A DNA stretch of 64,000 nt from Stenotrophomonas sp. Iso1 (lineage in GTDB: Bacteria > Pseudomonadota > Gammaproteobacteria > Xanthomonadales > Xanthomonadaceae). The notes beneath the pieces are model-generated. The model was not told the DNA's origin and did no database searches. It worked only from the letters and a program-made list of their open reading frames with translations. Location of the stretch: assembly GCF_027497995.1 (NCBI RefSeq), contig NZ_JAODBT010000001.1:496001-560000 (forward strand), in the 5' to 3' direction. Below, one piece after another: positions 1-10,006 of the stretch. The number at the start of each line of letters is the position of its first letter. The first letter of the stretch is position 1. The translations under genes and the position numbers were made by a program.

Positions 1-39
1 GTGCAAAAGCTGCTGCAGCAACAGGACGCCACCGCATGA
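1..39 (+). CDS. 3' end of an upstream gene (partial)
   Basis: The first bases read as the last 12 codons of a frame (VQKLLQQQDATA) followed by TGA. The stop overlaps the start codon of the next gene in an ATGA arrangement, which suggests translational coupling within the glycan-use operon. Too little is present to name the product. Confidence 0.6.
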   Translation: MQKLLQQQDATA

Positions 40-1274
40 ATACCACCGCTCCCGACTTCCGCTCCCCGGCCTTTCTGCGTGCGCATATCGCCGACACGAT
101 GGCCTTCTACCATCCGCACTGCATCGATCCGCAGGGGGGCTTCTTCCATTACTACCGTGACGATGGCAGCGTCTACGATGCGCATCATCGTCATCTGGTC
201 AGCAGTACGCGCTTCGTCTTCAACTATGCGATGGCTTACCGCGAATACGGCAACGCCGAGTATCTGGACGCGGTGAAACATGGCGTGGATTACCTGCGCA
301 ACGTGCATCGCAATCCGGCTACCGGCGGCTATGCGTGGACGCTGCGCGATGGTCAGGTCGAAGACGACATGAACCACTGCTATGGCGTCGCCTTCGTGTT
401 GCTGGCCTACAGCTGCGCGCTGAAGGCCGGTATCGAGCAGGGCCGGGTGTGGATGGACGAAACCTGGCAGCTGCTGGAGCGCCACTTCTGGGAACCGCAA
501 CACGGCTTGTACCGCGATGAAGCCGATGCGCAGTGGAACTTCACGGGGTACCGCGGTCAGAACGCCAACATGCATATGTGCGAAGCCATGTTGGCCGCGT
601 TCGAAGCCAGCGGTGAACAGCGCTATCTGGAGCGCGCACTGCAGCTGGCTGACAACATGACCCGTCGCCAGGCCGCCAAGGCCGGTGGGTTGGTGTGGGA
701 GCACTACGACACCGAGTGGAACATCGATTGGGATTACAACCTCGACAATCCCAAGCATCTGTTCCGCCCGTGGGGCTTCCAGCCCGGTCACCAGACCGAA
801 TGGGCCAAGTTGCTGATGATCCTCGACCGCCACGTGCAGGCCGATTGGCTGGTGCCGACCGCGCGTCATCTGTTCGACACCGCAATGGCGTGCTCGTGGG
901 ATGACGCACGCGGCGGCCTGTATTACGGCTTCGCGCCGGAAGCACGTCGCCAGCCCGGCATGGATGGCGCACCGATCGGCGGCGACAGCTTTGTCTGCGA
1001 CGACGATAAATATTTCTGGGTGCAGGCCGAGTCACTCGCTGCGGCTGCATTGCTCGCCAAGCGCACCGGCGATGAGAACTATTGGCAGTGGTACGACCGG
1101 CTGTGGGCGTACTCGTGGGAGCACATGGTCGATCACCAGTACGGCGCGTGGTTCCGCATTCTTGATGCGGATAATCGCAAGTACAGCGACGAGAAGAGCC
1201 CGGCCGGCAAGACCGACTACCACACCATGGGCGCCTGTCACGAAGTGTTGAACGTGGTACGCGAGGCGCGTTGA
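36..1274 (+). CDS. AGE-family sugar epimerase/isomerase
   Basis: This 412-residue protein fits the N-acylglucosamine 2-epimerase (AGE) family, an alpha6/alpha6-barrel group that includes mannose isomerases (YihS type) and disaccharide 2-epimerases. It has the expected length and no signal peptide, so it should be cytoplasmic. Conserved-looking histidine segments are GHQTEWAKLL and, near the C-terminus, TDYHTMGACHEVL. It overlaps the upstream gene by 4 bp and precedes a beta-mannosidase and a GH47 mannosidase. From that context I infer that it interconverts mannose with fructose or glucose, or acts on a mannoside released by those enzymes. The exact substrate cannot be read from sequence. Confidence 0.85.
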   Translation: MNTTAPDFRSPAFLRAHIADTMAFYHPHCIDPQGGFFHYYRDDGSVYDAHHRHLVSSTRFVFNYAMAYREYGNAEYLDAVKHGVDYLRNVHRNPATGGYAWTLRDGQVEDDMNHCYGVAFVLLAYSCALKAGIEQGRVWMDETWQLLERHFWEPQHGLYRDEADAQWNFTGYRGQNANMHMCEAMLAAFEASGEQRYLERALQLADNMTRRQAAKAGGLVWEHYDTEWNIDWDYNLDNPKHLFRPWGFQPGHQTEWAKLLMILDRHVQADWLVPTARHLFDTAMACSWDDARGGLYYGFAPEARRQPGMDGAPIGGDSFVCDDDKYFWVQAESLAAAALLAKRTGDENYWQWYDRLWAYSWEHMVDHQYGAWFRILDADNRKYSDEKSPAGKTDYHTMGACHEVLNVVREAR

Positions 1275-1386
1275 GCCTTGGGTGCAGGGTTTACGTCGTC
1301 ATCCCCGCAGTCTTGGCGATGACGGCGTCATGAGCTTCAAAGCCCGGTAAGGCAACCACCGGAATCAGCGGCACGGAGGAGGTGAC

Positions 1387-4098
1387 ATGCAACGCACAGG
1401 CATGCAATTTGGATCGATCCATAAGCACCTCGCTCGGCGCTGGCGGGGTGCGTTGTTGTGCCTGTTGTGCAGCTTGGTCAGCACGGCGTTGGCCGCACCG
1501 CTGCAGGCGCAGTGGAGCTTCCGGCTGCTGCCCGGCGATGCGCAGCTGCAGGCGCATGCGGGCCTGGATGCCTGGCGCCCGGCGCAGGTGCCGGGCAGCG
1601 TGCATACCGATCTGATGGCGGCAGGCGTGATCGGCGATCCGTATGTCGGCGCGGCCGAAGCCGGGCTGCAGTGGATCGGCCTGGGCGATTGGGAGTACCG
1701 CGCGCGCTTTGATGTGGACGCGGCGACATTGGCAAAGCGTCATACCGAACTGCGTTTCGATGGCCTGGATACCTTTGCGGAAGTCAGCCTCAACGGCGCG
1801 CCGCTGTTGAAGGCCGACAACGCGCACCGCACCTGGCGTGCGCGCGTCGAGGGACGCCTGCGCGCAGCGGGAAACGAGCTGCACATCGTGTTCCGTTCAC
1901 CGATCCGCACCTTGCTGCCGCAGGTGCAGGCCATGCCGCACAAAATCGCCGGCAACTATCCCTCGCCCTATGGTGATGAGCCGAAGGATGCGATGGTCGG
2001 CAACTTCGTGCGCAAGCCGGCCTATCACTTTGGCTGGGATTGGGGCCCGCGATACGTGACCGCAGGCGTGTGGCGCGACGTGCAACTGGAAAGCTGGAAC
2101 GACAATCGCATCACCGATCTGGCCGTGCGTACCAATGCACTGGATGCACAGCGCGCCAACCTGAGCGTGCTGCTGGAGCTGGAGCAGGGCGAGACAGTCG
2201 GCAAGGCCGAAATCGTTGTCGAGGTGTTCGACCCGGACGGCAAACGCGTCGCGCGCATTGAACGTGATGCCACTTTGCAGCCGGGCAGCAACACGCTGCA
2301 GCTGCCGTTGAGCATCGATCAACCACGTCGCTGGTGGCCGGTAGGCTACGGTGCGCAGGATCGCTACACCGTGCAGGCACGCGTGGGACATGGCCGCGAT
2401 GCCGCGCATCAGGCCAGCATTCGCACCGGTCTACGCACTGTGGAGCTGCGCCGCGAACTGGACAAGGACGGTGGGCAGGGCTTTGCGTTCGTCATCAATG
2501 ATGTGCCGGTGTTCGCCAAGGGAGCGAACGTGATTCCGTTCGATGCCTTTCCAGCACGGGTCACGCGCGAGCGCCTGCGTCGCGATCTGCAGGCCGCGCG
2601 CGATGCCAACATGAACATGCTGCGCAACTGGGGCGGCGGTTATTACGAGGACGATGCGTTCTTCGACATCGCCGACGAACTTGGCCTGTTGGTCTGGCAG
2701 GACTTCATGTTCGGTGGCGGTATGCAGCCCGGTTACGATCCTGCGTTCCGCAGCAACGTCGTGGCCGAGGCGCGTGACAACATCCGCCGCCTGCGTCATC
2801 ACCCGAGCATCGTGCTGTGGTGTGGCAACAACGAGGAAGAAACCGCGTGGAAGGATTGGGGCCACGGCAAGCAATTGACCGAGGCGGATCCGGTTTTCGC
2901 CGCGAAGGTCTGGCAAGGCTATGTCGATCTGTTCGGTACCGATCTGCGCAAGGTGGTAGCGGAGGAGAGCCTGGGTGTGCCGTACTGGTCGAGTTCGCCG
3001 AGCAACGATCTGGACAGCAAGGCCAACGATTCGCGCCGTGGCGACAAACATTATTGGGAGGTATGGGGCGGGCCCGCGTTGCCGGTAACTGCTTACCTGC
3101 GCCAGACGCCGCGCTTCATGTCCGAGTACGGCTTGCAGGCATGGCCGCAGTTGTCCACGGTGGATGCGTTCGCGACGAAGCAGGAACAGCAAGTGGAGGG
3201 CGAGGTGATCCGCGCCCATCAGAAATTCATGGCCGGCAAGGGCAATGAGCGCCTGCTGCACTACATCGAGATGGAGTACGGCACGCCGCGTTCGTTCGCT
3301 GAGTTCGTCTATCTCAGCCAGGTGATGCAGGCCGAGGGCATTGAACTGGCCGCGCTGCATCATCGCGCCTCGCGTCCTTACACGATGGGTTCGTTGTACT
3401 GGCAGCTCAATGATGTTTGGCCGGGTGCGTCGTGGTCGAGTGTGGATTACTTCGGTAACTGGAAAGCGCTGAACTTCCACGCACGTCGCTTCTTTGCCGA
3501 GGTGGCAGTCGCCGCATTGCGCGATGCCGGGGAAACCCGTGTCAGCCTGCTCAACGATGGCCAGACACCGCTTGCCGCACAGCTGCGCTACCGGGTGATG
3601 GATTTCGACGGACGCATACTCCAGGAGCAGCAGCGGGCGGTGACATTGGCGCCGTTGGCGGCTACCGAGGTCACACGTCTGAGTGATGCCGCGTTGCTGA
3701 AAGGCGCCGATCCGCGTCGCACGCTGGCGGTATTCGAGTTGATTGATGACGGCAAAGTGCTGGCACAGCGAATCGTTTACTTCGCTGCTGCAAAGGAACA
3801 GCTGCTTGCCGCCGACCAGGTGCAGGCCGAGCTGCAGACGGAAGGCGATCACTACCGACTGCGCTTGAACAGCCGCAGCCTTGCGCGTGCGCTATGGATC
3901 GATTTCGGTAATGCCGATGCCCACGTCGAAGACAACGCTTTCGATCTGCTGCCCGGGCAACCCTATGACGTGGTCGTGCGCAGCCGCGCCGGCCTGTCCA
4001 CCCTGCGTGCCGCACTGCGTCTACAGACGCTCGGCGATGCGCTGCACTCCAACCCCGCTCCATCGCAAGACAACGCTTCCGTCCAGAGGATTCCATGA
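1387..4098 (+). CDS. Secreted GH2 beta-mannosidase
   Basis: This 903-residue glycoside hydrolase family 2 enzyme should release non-reducing beta-mannose, such as the core mannose of N-glycans. The N-terminus is a signal peptide ending near STALAA, so it is periplasmic or secreted. The order is a sugar-binding jelly-roll (about residues 35-210, ending with HFGWDWGPRY), an Ig-like domain, then the TIM barrel. The acid/base glutamate is in WCGNNEEE (about E483) and the nucleophile in MSEYGLQAWP (about E580). A strong GGAGGAGG Shine-Dalgarno sequence 4 nt upstream supports the start. It overlaps the next gene by 4 bp. Glycan cleavage is well supported; N-glycan specificity is inferred from the neighbouring GH47 enzyme. 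Confidence 0.93.
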   Translation: MQRTGMQFGSIHKHLARRWRGALLCLLCSLVSTALAAPLQAQWSFRLLPGDAQLQAHAGLDAWRPAQVPGSVHTDLMAAGVIGDPYVGAAEAGLQWIGLGDWEYRARFDVDAATLAKRHTELRFDGLDTFAEVSLNGAPLLKADNAHRTWRARVEGRLRAAGNELHIVFRSPIRTLLPQVQAMPHKIAGNYPSPYGDEPKDAMVGNFVRKPAYHFGWDWGPRYVTAGVWRDVQLESWNDNRITDLAVRTNALDAQRANLSVLLELEQGETVGKAEIVVEVFDPDGKRVARIERDATLQPGSNTLQLPLSIDQPRRWWPVGYGAQDRYTVQARVGHGRDAAHQASIRTGLRTVELRRELDKDGGQGFAFVINDVPVFAKGANVIPFDAFPARVTRERLRRDLQAARDANMNMLRNWGGGYYEDDAFFDIADELGLLVWQDFMFGGGMQPGYDPAFRSNVVAEARDNIRRLRHHPSIVLWCGNNEEETAWKDWGHGKQLTEADPVFAAKVWQGYVDLFGTDLRKVVAEESLGVPYWSSSPSNDLDSKANDSRRGDKHYWEVWGGPALPVTAYLRQTPRFMSEYGLQAWPQLSTVDAFATKQEQQVEGEVIRAHQKFMAGKGNERLLHYIEMEYGTPRSFAEFVYLSQVMQAEGIELAALHHRASRPYTMGSLYWQLNDVWPGASWSSVDYFGNWKALNFHARRFFAEVAVAALRDAGETRVSLLNDGQTPLAAQLRYRVMDFDGRILQEQQRAVTLAPLAATEVTRLSDAALLKGADPRRTLAVFELIDDGKVLAQRIVYFAAAKEQLLAADQVQAELQTEGDHYRLRLNSRSLARALWIDFGNADAHVEDNAFDLLPGQPYDVVVRSRAGLSTLRAALRLQTLGDALHSNPAPSQDNASVQRIP

Positions 4099-5537
4099 TG
4101 ACCCGTGCCCTGCGTAGTGCCCCCTTGGTAGTCGCCGTGATGTTGGCGCTCTCTGCCTGCAACAACACGACCGCGCCCGCTGCTTCCAATACTCCCGCCG
4201 CGCCCGCAACGGCGGCAACCCAAGCGCCGCTGGCCGATGTGCCGGTCGTGGATGACGCCGAAGCTGCGCGCATGGCTGAGCAGGTGCGCGAAGCCACCCG
4301 CCATGCATGGCAGGGCTACATGCAGTACGCCAAGGGCCACGATGACCTGAAGCCGCTCACCGCCAAGCCGCGCGACTGGTATCCGGTGCCGCTGCTGATG
4401 TCGCCGGTCGATGCACTGGACACACTGTTGCTGCTCGGCATGGACAAGGAAGCCAACGAAGCGCGTGAGCTGATCGTCAGCCAGCTCTCGTTCGACCAGG
4501 ACATCGACGTGCAGAACTTCGAGGTCACCATCCGTCTGCTCGGTGGCCTGCTGTCGGCCTACCAGATGACCAACGACGAGCGTCTGCTCAAGCTTGCCGA
4601 CGATCTCGGCACGCGTCTGTCGCCGGTATTCGACAGCCCCACCGGCCTGCCGTACACCCACGTCAACCTGCGCACTGGCAAGACCAGTGGCAAGATCAGC
4701 AACCCGGCCGAGACCGGCACGCTGCTGCTGGAATTCGGCACGCTGGCCAAGCTCACCGGCAAGCAGGCGTACTATGACAAGGCCAAGCGTGCGCTGGTGG
4801 AAACGCACAACCGTCGTTCGAAGATTGGTCTGGTGGGTTTGAACATCAACGTTGAAACCGGCGAGTGGACCAACAAGGACGCCTCCATCGCGGGGGGCAT
4901 CGACTCGTACTACGAGTACCTGCTCAAGTGCTGGAAGCTGTTCGGCGACGAAGACTGCAAGCGTATGTGGGACGAGAGCATCGGCCCGGTCAATCAGTAC
5001 CTGGCCGATGAAGTGCGTGAGGGTGAGCTGTGGTACGGCCACGCCGACATGGATACCGGCAAGCGCACCTCGTCGACGTATGGCGCGCTGGATGCCTTCA
5101 TGCCAGGCCTGTTGGCACTGGGGGGTGACCTGGATCGCGCCAAGCGTCTGCAGGAGTCGAATCTGAAGATGTGGCGCTTGAACGGCATCGAGCCGGAGTC
5201 GCTGGATTACGCAGCGATGGAAGTGCGCTCGCCGAGTTATGCGTTGCGCCCGGAGATCGTCGAGTCGGCGTACTACCTGCACCATTACACCGGTGATGCG
5301 CGCTACCGCGGCATGGGCAAGGAGTTCTTCGATGACTTCGTGCGTTACACCCGCACCGAGCACGGCTTTGCCGCACTGAAGGATGTGCGCAGCAAGGAGA
5401 AGGACGACTCGATGGAGAGCTTCCTGTTTGCCGAGACGTTCAAGTACTACTACCTGTTGTTCGCCCCGGCCAAGACCCTCGACTTTGACGGCGTGGTGTT
5501 CAACACCGAAGCGCATCCACTGCGCAAGACCTGGTAA
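4095..5537 (+). CDS. GH47 alpha-1,2-mannosidase, lipoprotein
   Basis: This 480-residue protein carries the hallmarks of glycoside hydrolase family 47: IRLLGGLLSAYQ, ALRPEIVESAYYLHHYTG (about E387 and E390, in the catalytic region), SFLFAETFKYYYLLF near residue 442, and the terminal VFNTEAHP whose threonine binds calcium in the family. The N-terminus ends in a lipobox (LSAC), so it is probably a lipoprotein. GH47 enzymes trim alpha-1,2-mannose from high-mannose N-glycans; they are best known from eukaryotes, with Caulobacter a studied bacterial case. The start overlaps the upstream stop. A second ATG one codon later has a better-spaced AGAGGA site, so the true start may be 4098. Confidence 0.93.
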   Translation: MMTRALRSAPLVVAVMLALSACNNTTAPAASNTPAAPATAATQAPLADVPVVDDAEAARMAEQVREATRHAWQGYMQYAKGHDDLKPLTAKPRDWYPVPLLMSPVDALDTLLLLGMDKEANEARELIVSQLSFDQDIDVQNFEVTIRLLGGLLSAYQMTNDERLLKLADDLGTRLSPVFDSPTGLPYTHVNLRTGKTSGKISNPAETGTLLLEFGTLAKLTGKQAYYDKAKRALVETHNRRSKIGLVGLNINVETGEWTNKDASIAGGIDSYYEYLLKCWKLFGDEDCKRMWDESIGPVNQYLADEVREGELWYGHADMDTGKRTSSTYGALDAFMPGLLALGGDLDRAKRLQESNLKMWRLNGIEPESLDYAAMEVRSPSYALRPEIVESAYYLHHYTGDARYRGMGKEFFDDFVRYTRTEHGFAALKDVRSKEKDDSMESFLFAETFKYYYLLFAPAKTLDFDGVVFNTEAHPLRKTW

Positions 5538-5555
5538 GTCTGCGCAGCAACGGCG

Positions 5556-5662
5556 GCCCTCACCCCAACCCCTCTCCCGCATGCGGGAGAGGGGCTTTGA
5601 GCATCAGTAGACACAGACCTGAGCCCCTCTCCCGCATGCGGGAGAGGGGTTGGGATGAGGGC
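5556..5662. repeat. Inverted pair of 26-bp palindromes (REP/BIME-like)
   Basis: Two identical 26-bp palindromes, each a GAGAGGGG-type stem around GCATGC, lie at 5569-5594 and 5624-5649. They are flanked by an outer inverted repeat (5556-5568 against 5650-5662, nearly perfect), so the whole unit can fold as one long cruciform. It sits between the convergent GH47 gene and priA. This is the usual location of intergenic REP/BIME-type elements, and it could also act as a bidirectional terminator. Confidence 0.8.
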
Positions 5663-5688
5663 CGCTCTTCAAGCTAAAAAACGCCACC

Positions 5689-7884
<2,196 letters not shown>

Positions 7885-7999
7885 GGGCGGCAGTGTAGCG
7901 TCAGCGGACGAGTGACCAGCGCTCATCGGCTTGCGTTGTGTTGTTGTGAACGTGGGCATAAATGGCGCGTAAACGCAGGCCCTGATTGGGGATTTTGGC

Positions 8000-8022
8000 T
8001 TATCCACATTTGCTGTGGATAA
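8000..8022. promoter_or_regulatory. Inverted pair of perfect DnaA boxes
   Basis: TTATCCACA at 8000-8008 faces its exact complement TGTGGATAA at 8014-8022, with a 5-bp spacer. Both halves match the highest-affinity E. coli DnaA box. They lie about 115 bp upstream of the priA start, in a 424-bp stretch (7885-8308) without a supported gene. DnaA binding is inferred from the consensus. The palindrome could instead serve another dimeric regulator. Confidence 0.6.
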
Positions 8023-8119
8023 CTCTGTGGGTGAACATTGTGCTCCACGCGGTTTGGACGACGGTTCAAGCCTCAGGGTTAACTTGGACAAAAAATAGCC
8101 AAATTAATTAATTCAATTT

Positions 8120-8132
8120 AATCAATAAGTTG
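8120..8132 (+). promoter_or_regulatory. IHF-like binding site in an AT-rich tract
   Basis: The 13-mer AATCAATAAGTTG matches the IHF consensus WATCAANNNNTTR at every defined position. It lies at the end of an AT-only or AT-rich run (about 8090-8125) that stands out from the GC-rich surroundings, about 100 bp from the DnaA-box pair. IHF binding is inferred from consensus only. Confidence 0.45.
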
Positions 8133-8202
8133 GCCGTGAAACAAAAACGAAATGTGGGTCTGCCCAACGCTATGCGTGAACTCTGTTACAGGGTATTGAC
8201 GC

Positions 8203-8211
8203 TGTGCACAA
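8203..8211 (-). promoter_or_regulatory. Possible third DnaA box (one mismatch)
   Basis: On the minus strand this reads TTGTGCACA, which differs from the relaxed DnaA-box consensus TTWTNCACA at the third base. It is weak on its own and is noted because of the perfect pair and the IHF-like site nearby. Confidence 0.3.
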
Positions 8212-8308
8212 CTTGCGGCAGCGGCCTCATTCGGCGTCGTGATGACGATGTGCAGGCATCGGCAGCCAAGGATGCGCTGGGTATCATTCCCGGGATGATG
8301 GAGTTCAC

Positions 8309-9316
8309 ATGACGGCCGCACCCGCCCCCCTTTCCCCGGCCGCAGCCAATGCACTGTCCGCCTTCCTGCGAGGCGTTGAGCGCCGCGCCTTGGTCGTGGC
8401 TGAATTGCAGGCTGGCGATGCCGCCCTGGCCGAACGCGCGGTGGCCGTGGCCATGCGTGCCTTTGTCGGCCACGCAGCCAACCTGCAGATGGCAGATTGG
8501 CCCTCCCGCTTCTGGAGCTTGTTGTGCAGCACCCCGCAATTGCTGGCGCCGCCGACGGGTGGGCACTGGCCTGAGCCGGTGGCGCACTTGCAGGTCCTGG
8601 CCCCGGCCGAACGGCTGGCGATGCTGTTGCGTATCGGCGCTGGCATGGATGAGCCCGCTGCCGCAGCGGTATTGGGGGTCGAGGCTGACGCCTACCGTCA
8701 GGCCCTGGCCGGTGCCTGCCCACGCGACACCGAGGGGTATCCGGATGCAAACGGCTGGCGACAACTGGCCGAAGACGTGCAGTCGCGGATCCGCGACCTG
8801 TCTCAGCTACGCCTGCAGCAACTGGAGCAACTGCGTGAGTCGGTGATCAGCGGCGTGCTCCCGACCAAGCCGGCACCCGCGCCCGCGCCCGCGCTCACCT
8901 TCAAGGATGACCGCCGCAAGCCCACACCCCGCCGACGTCAGCGTGAGCCTTGGCGCCTGCGCACGTGGCTGCTGCTGTGCGTGCCGTTGCTGCTGTTGGC
9001 CGTGGTGGCGGTGTGGTGGTGGCGCTCGCATGCCCCGACAACTGCGGCCAATACGGGTAACGGACTGGACGACACTGGACCGGTACAAGTGGAAGAACTG
9101 CCCGACGACAGCACCCCGCTGGCCCCGGGCGAGGACGCCCATGCCGCCGCCGACGCCGCCATGCTGGCCGATCCGCGTCTTGCCTTGGCACGGGATGCGG
9201 ACTTCCTGGCCTGGTATGCCGCTGGCGGCCCGTTGCCGGTGGACGAATCGCAACCGCAGCCGAGTCGGCCGGAACCGGCCGGTGCCGCATTGGAGACGGT
9301 CGATGCTGAAAATTGA
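8309..9316 (+). CDS. Membrane-anchored sigma-70-like protein
   Basis: The 335-residue product has three parts. Residues 1-180 resemble a degenerate ECF-type sigma factor: helical, with a region-4-like stretch around LQVLAPAERLAMLLRIGAGMDE and LGVEADAYRQAL. Next comes a basic linker (KDDRRKPTPRRRQREP) leading into one transmembrane helix (TWLLLCVPLLLLAVVAVWWW). The C-terminus is acidic and presumably periplasmic. The topology suggests a tethered regulator or a former sigma factor. The assignment is by pattern and no specific function is claimed. Its end overlaps the next gene by 14 bp, so the two are probably co-translated. Confidence 0.7.
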   Translation: MTAAPAPLSPAAANALSAFLRGVERRALVVAELQAGDAALAERAVAVAMRAFVGHAANLQMADWPSRFWSLLCSTPQLLAPPTGGHWPEPVAHLQVLAPAERLAMLLRIGAGMDEPAAAAVLGVEADAYRQALAGACPRDTEGYPDANGWRQLAEDVQSRIRDLSQLRLQQLEQLRESVISGVLPTKPAPAPAPALTFKDDRRKPTPRRRQREPWRLRTWLLLCVPLLLLAVVAVWWWRSHAPTTAANTGNGLDDTGPVQVEELPDDSTPLAPGEDAHAAADAAMLADPRLALARDADFLAWYAAGGPLPVDESQPQPSRPEPAGAALETVDAEN

Positions 9317-9878
9317 TTGCCGCTGGCTGTGTGTGCCGCTGCTACTGAGCACGGCGCTGGTGGCTCAGGCCGCCGTGCCCACCGCCCTGCCGGCGTCGGT
9401 TGAACAGATTGCACCGGTTGCCAGCGTGCAGACCCCGCAGGCCGCCTGGGCGACGATGACCCCGCAGCTCAAACGCGAACTGCGGGCCCGTTATGCCGCC
9501 TGGCAGGTGCTGCCCGAACCCGAACGCCAGCGCATTGCTCAAGCCGCCACCGCCCTGGCGACCATGCCCGTTGCCCAGCGCGACAGCCTGCGGGCGCGCT
9601 TCCAGGGAATGGACCAGATGCATCGCGACGGTTGGTTGCTGGGGCCGCGCCTGGGTGCGCTCTACGCCAAGCTGCAACCGATGCTGGGCTACCTGCCGGC
9701 TGAGCAGCGCGAGCCGATGCTGGCCCTGCTGCATCAACTTGATGCCGCACAGTTGGAGCAACTGAGCCTGATTTCGCAGCGCACGCCGCCGCAGGAACGG
9801 GCGGCACTGCGCGAACAGCTGCTGGCCCTGGCACCCGCGCAACGTGCCGCGTGGCTGCAGCAGAACGTGGCGCGCTGA
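9303..9878 (+). CDS. DUF3106 family exported protein
   Basis: This 191-residue protein starts with a signal peptide (LLLSTALVAQAA) and continues as a Q-, L- and R-rich helical domain with repeated segments such as LPEPERQRIAQAA and LPAEQREPMLALL, typical of DUF3106. The domain's function is unknown. The start codon lies inside the upstream sigma-like gene, which argues for a shared operon. The product may be the periplasmic partner of that membrane-anchored protein, but this is inference. Confidence 0.75.
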   Translation: MLKIDCRWLCVPLLLSTALVAQAAVPTALPASVEQIAPVASVQTPQAAWATMTPQLKRELRARYAAWQVLPEPERQRIAQAATALATMPVAQRDSLRARFQGMDQMHRDGWLLGPRLGALYAKLQPMLGYLPAEQREPMLALLHQLDAAQLEQLSLISQRTPPQERAALREQLLALAPAQRAAWLQQNVAR

Positions 9879-10006
9879 CCCCATCACGCGGGCCGTTCAT
9901 CGGCGGGGCGGGGAAGTCACGCCCCTGCCACGCTAGAATGCGCACACTCGCAACCCGGCATCCGCGCGCTTTCCGCGCCGGCCGCAGTCTGCGTCATCTG
10001 TTTTAT

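Noticed and set aside
2431..5582. Large minus-strand frames opposite the GH2 and GH47 genes
   Set aside because: No start signals or motifs; antisense shadows of well-supported genes.
5556..5662. CRISPR array
   Set aside because: Only two palindromic units in inverted arrangement, no regular spacers and no cas genes.
7885..8308. Chromosomal replication origin oriC
   Set aside because: DnaA boxes and AT-rich DNA are present, but there are too few boxes and no dnaA, dnaN or gyrB nearby, where oriC lies in this family.
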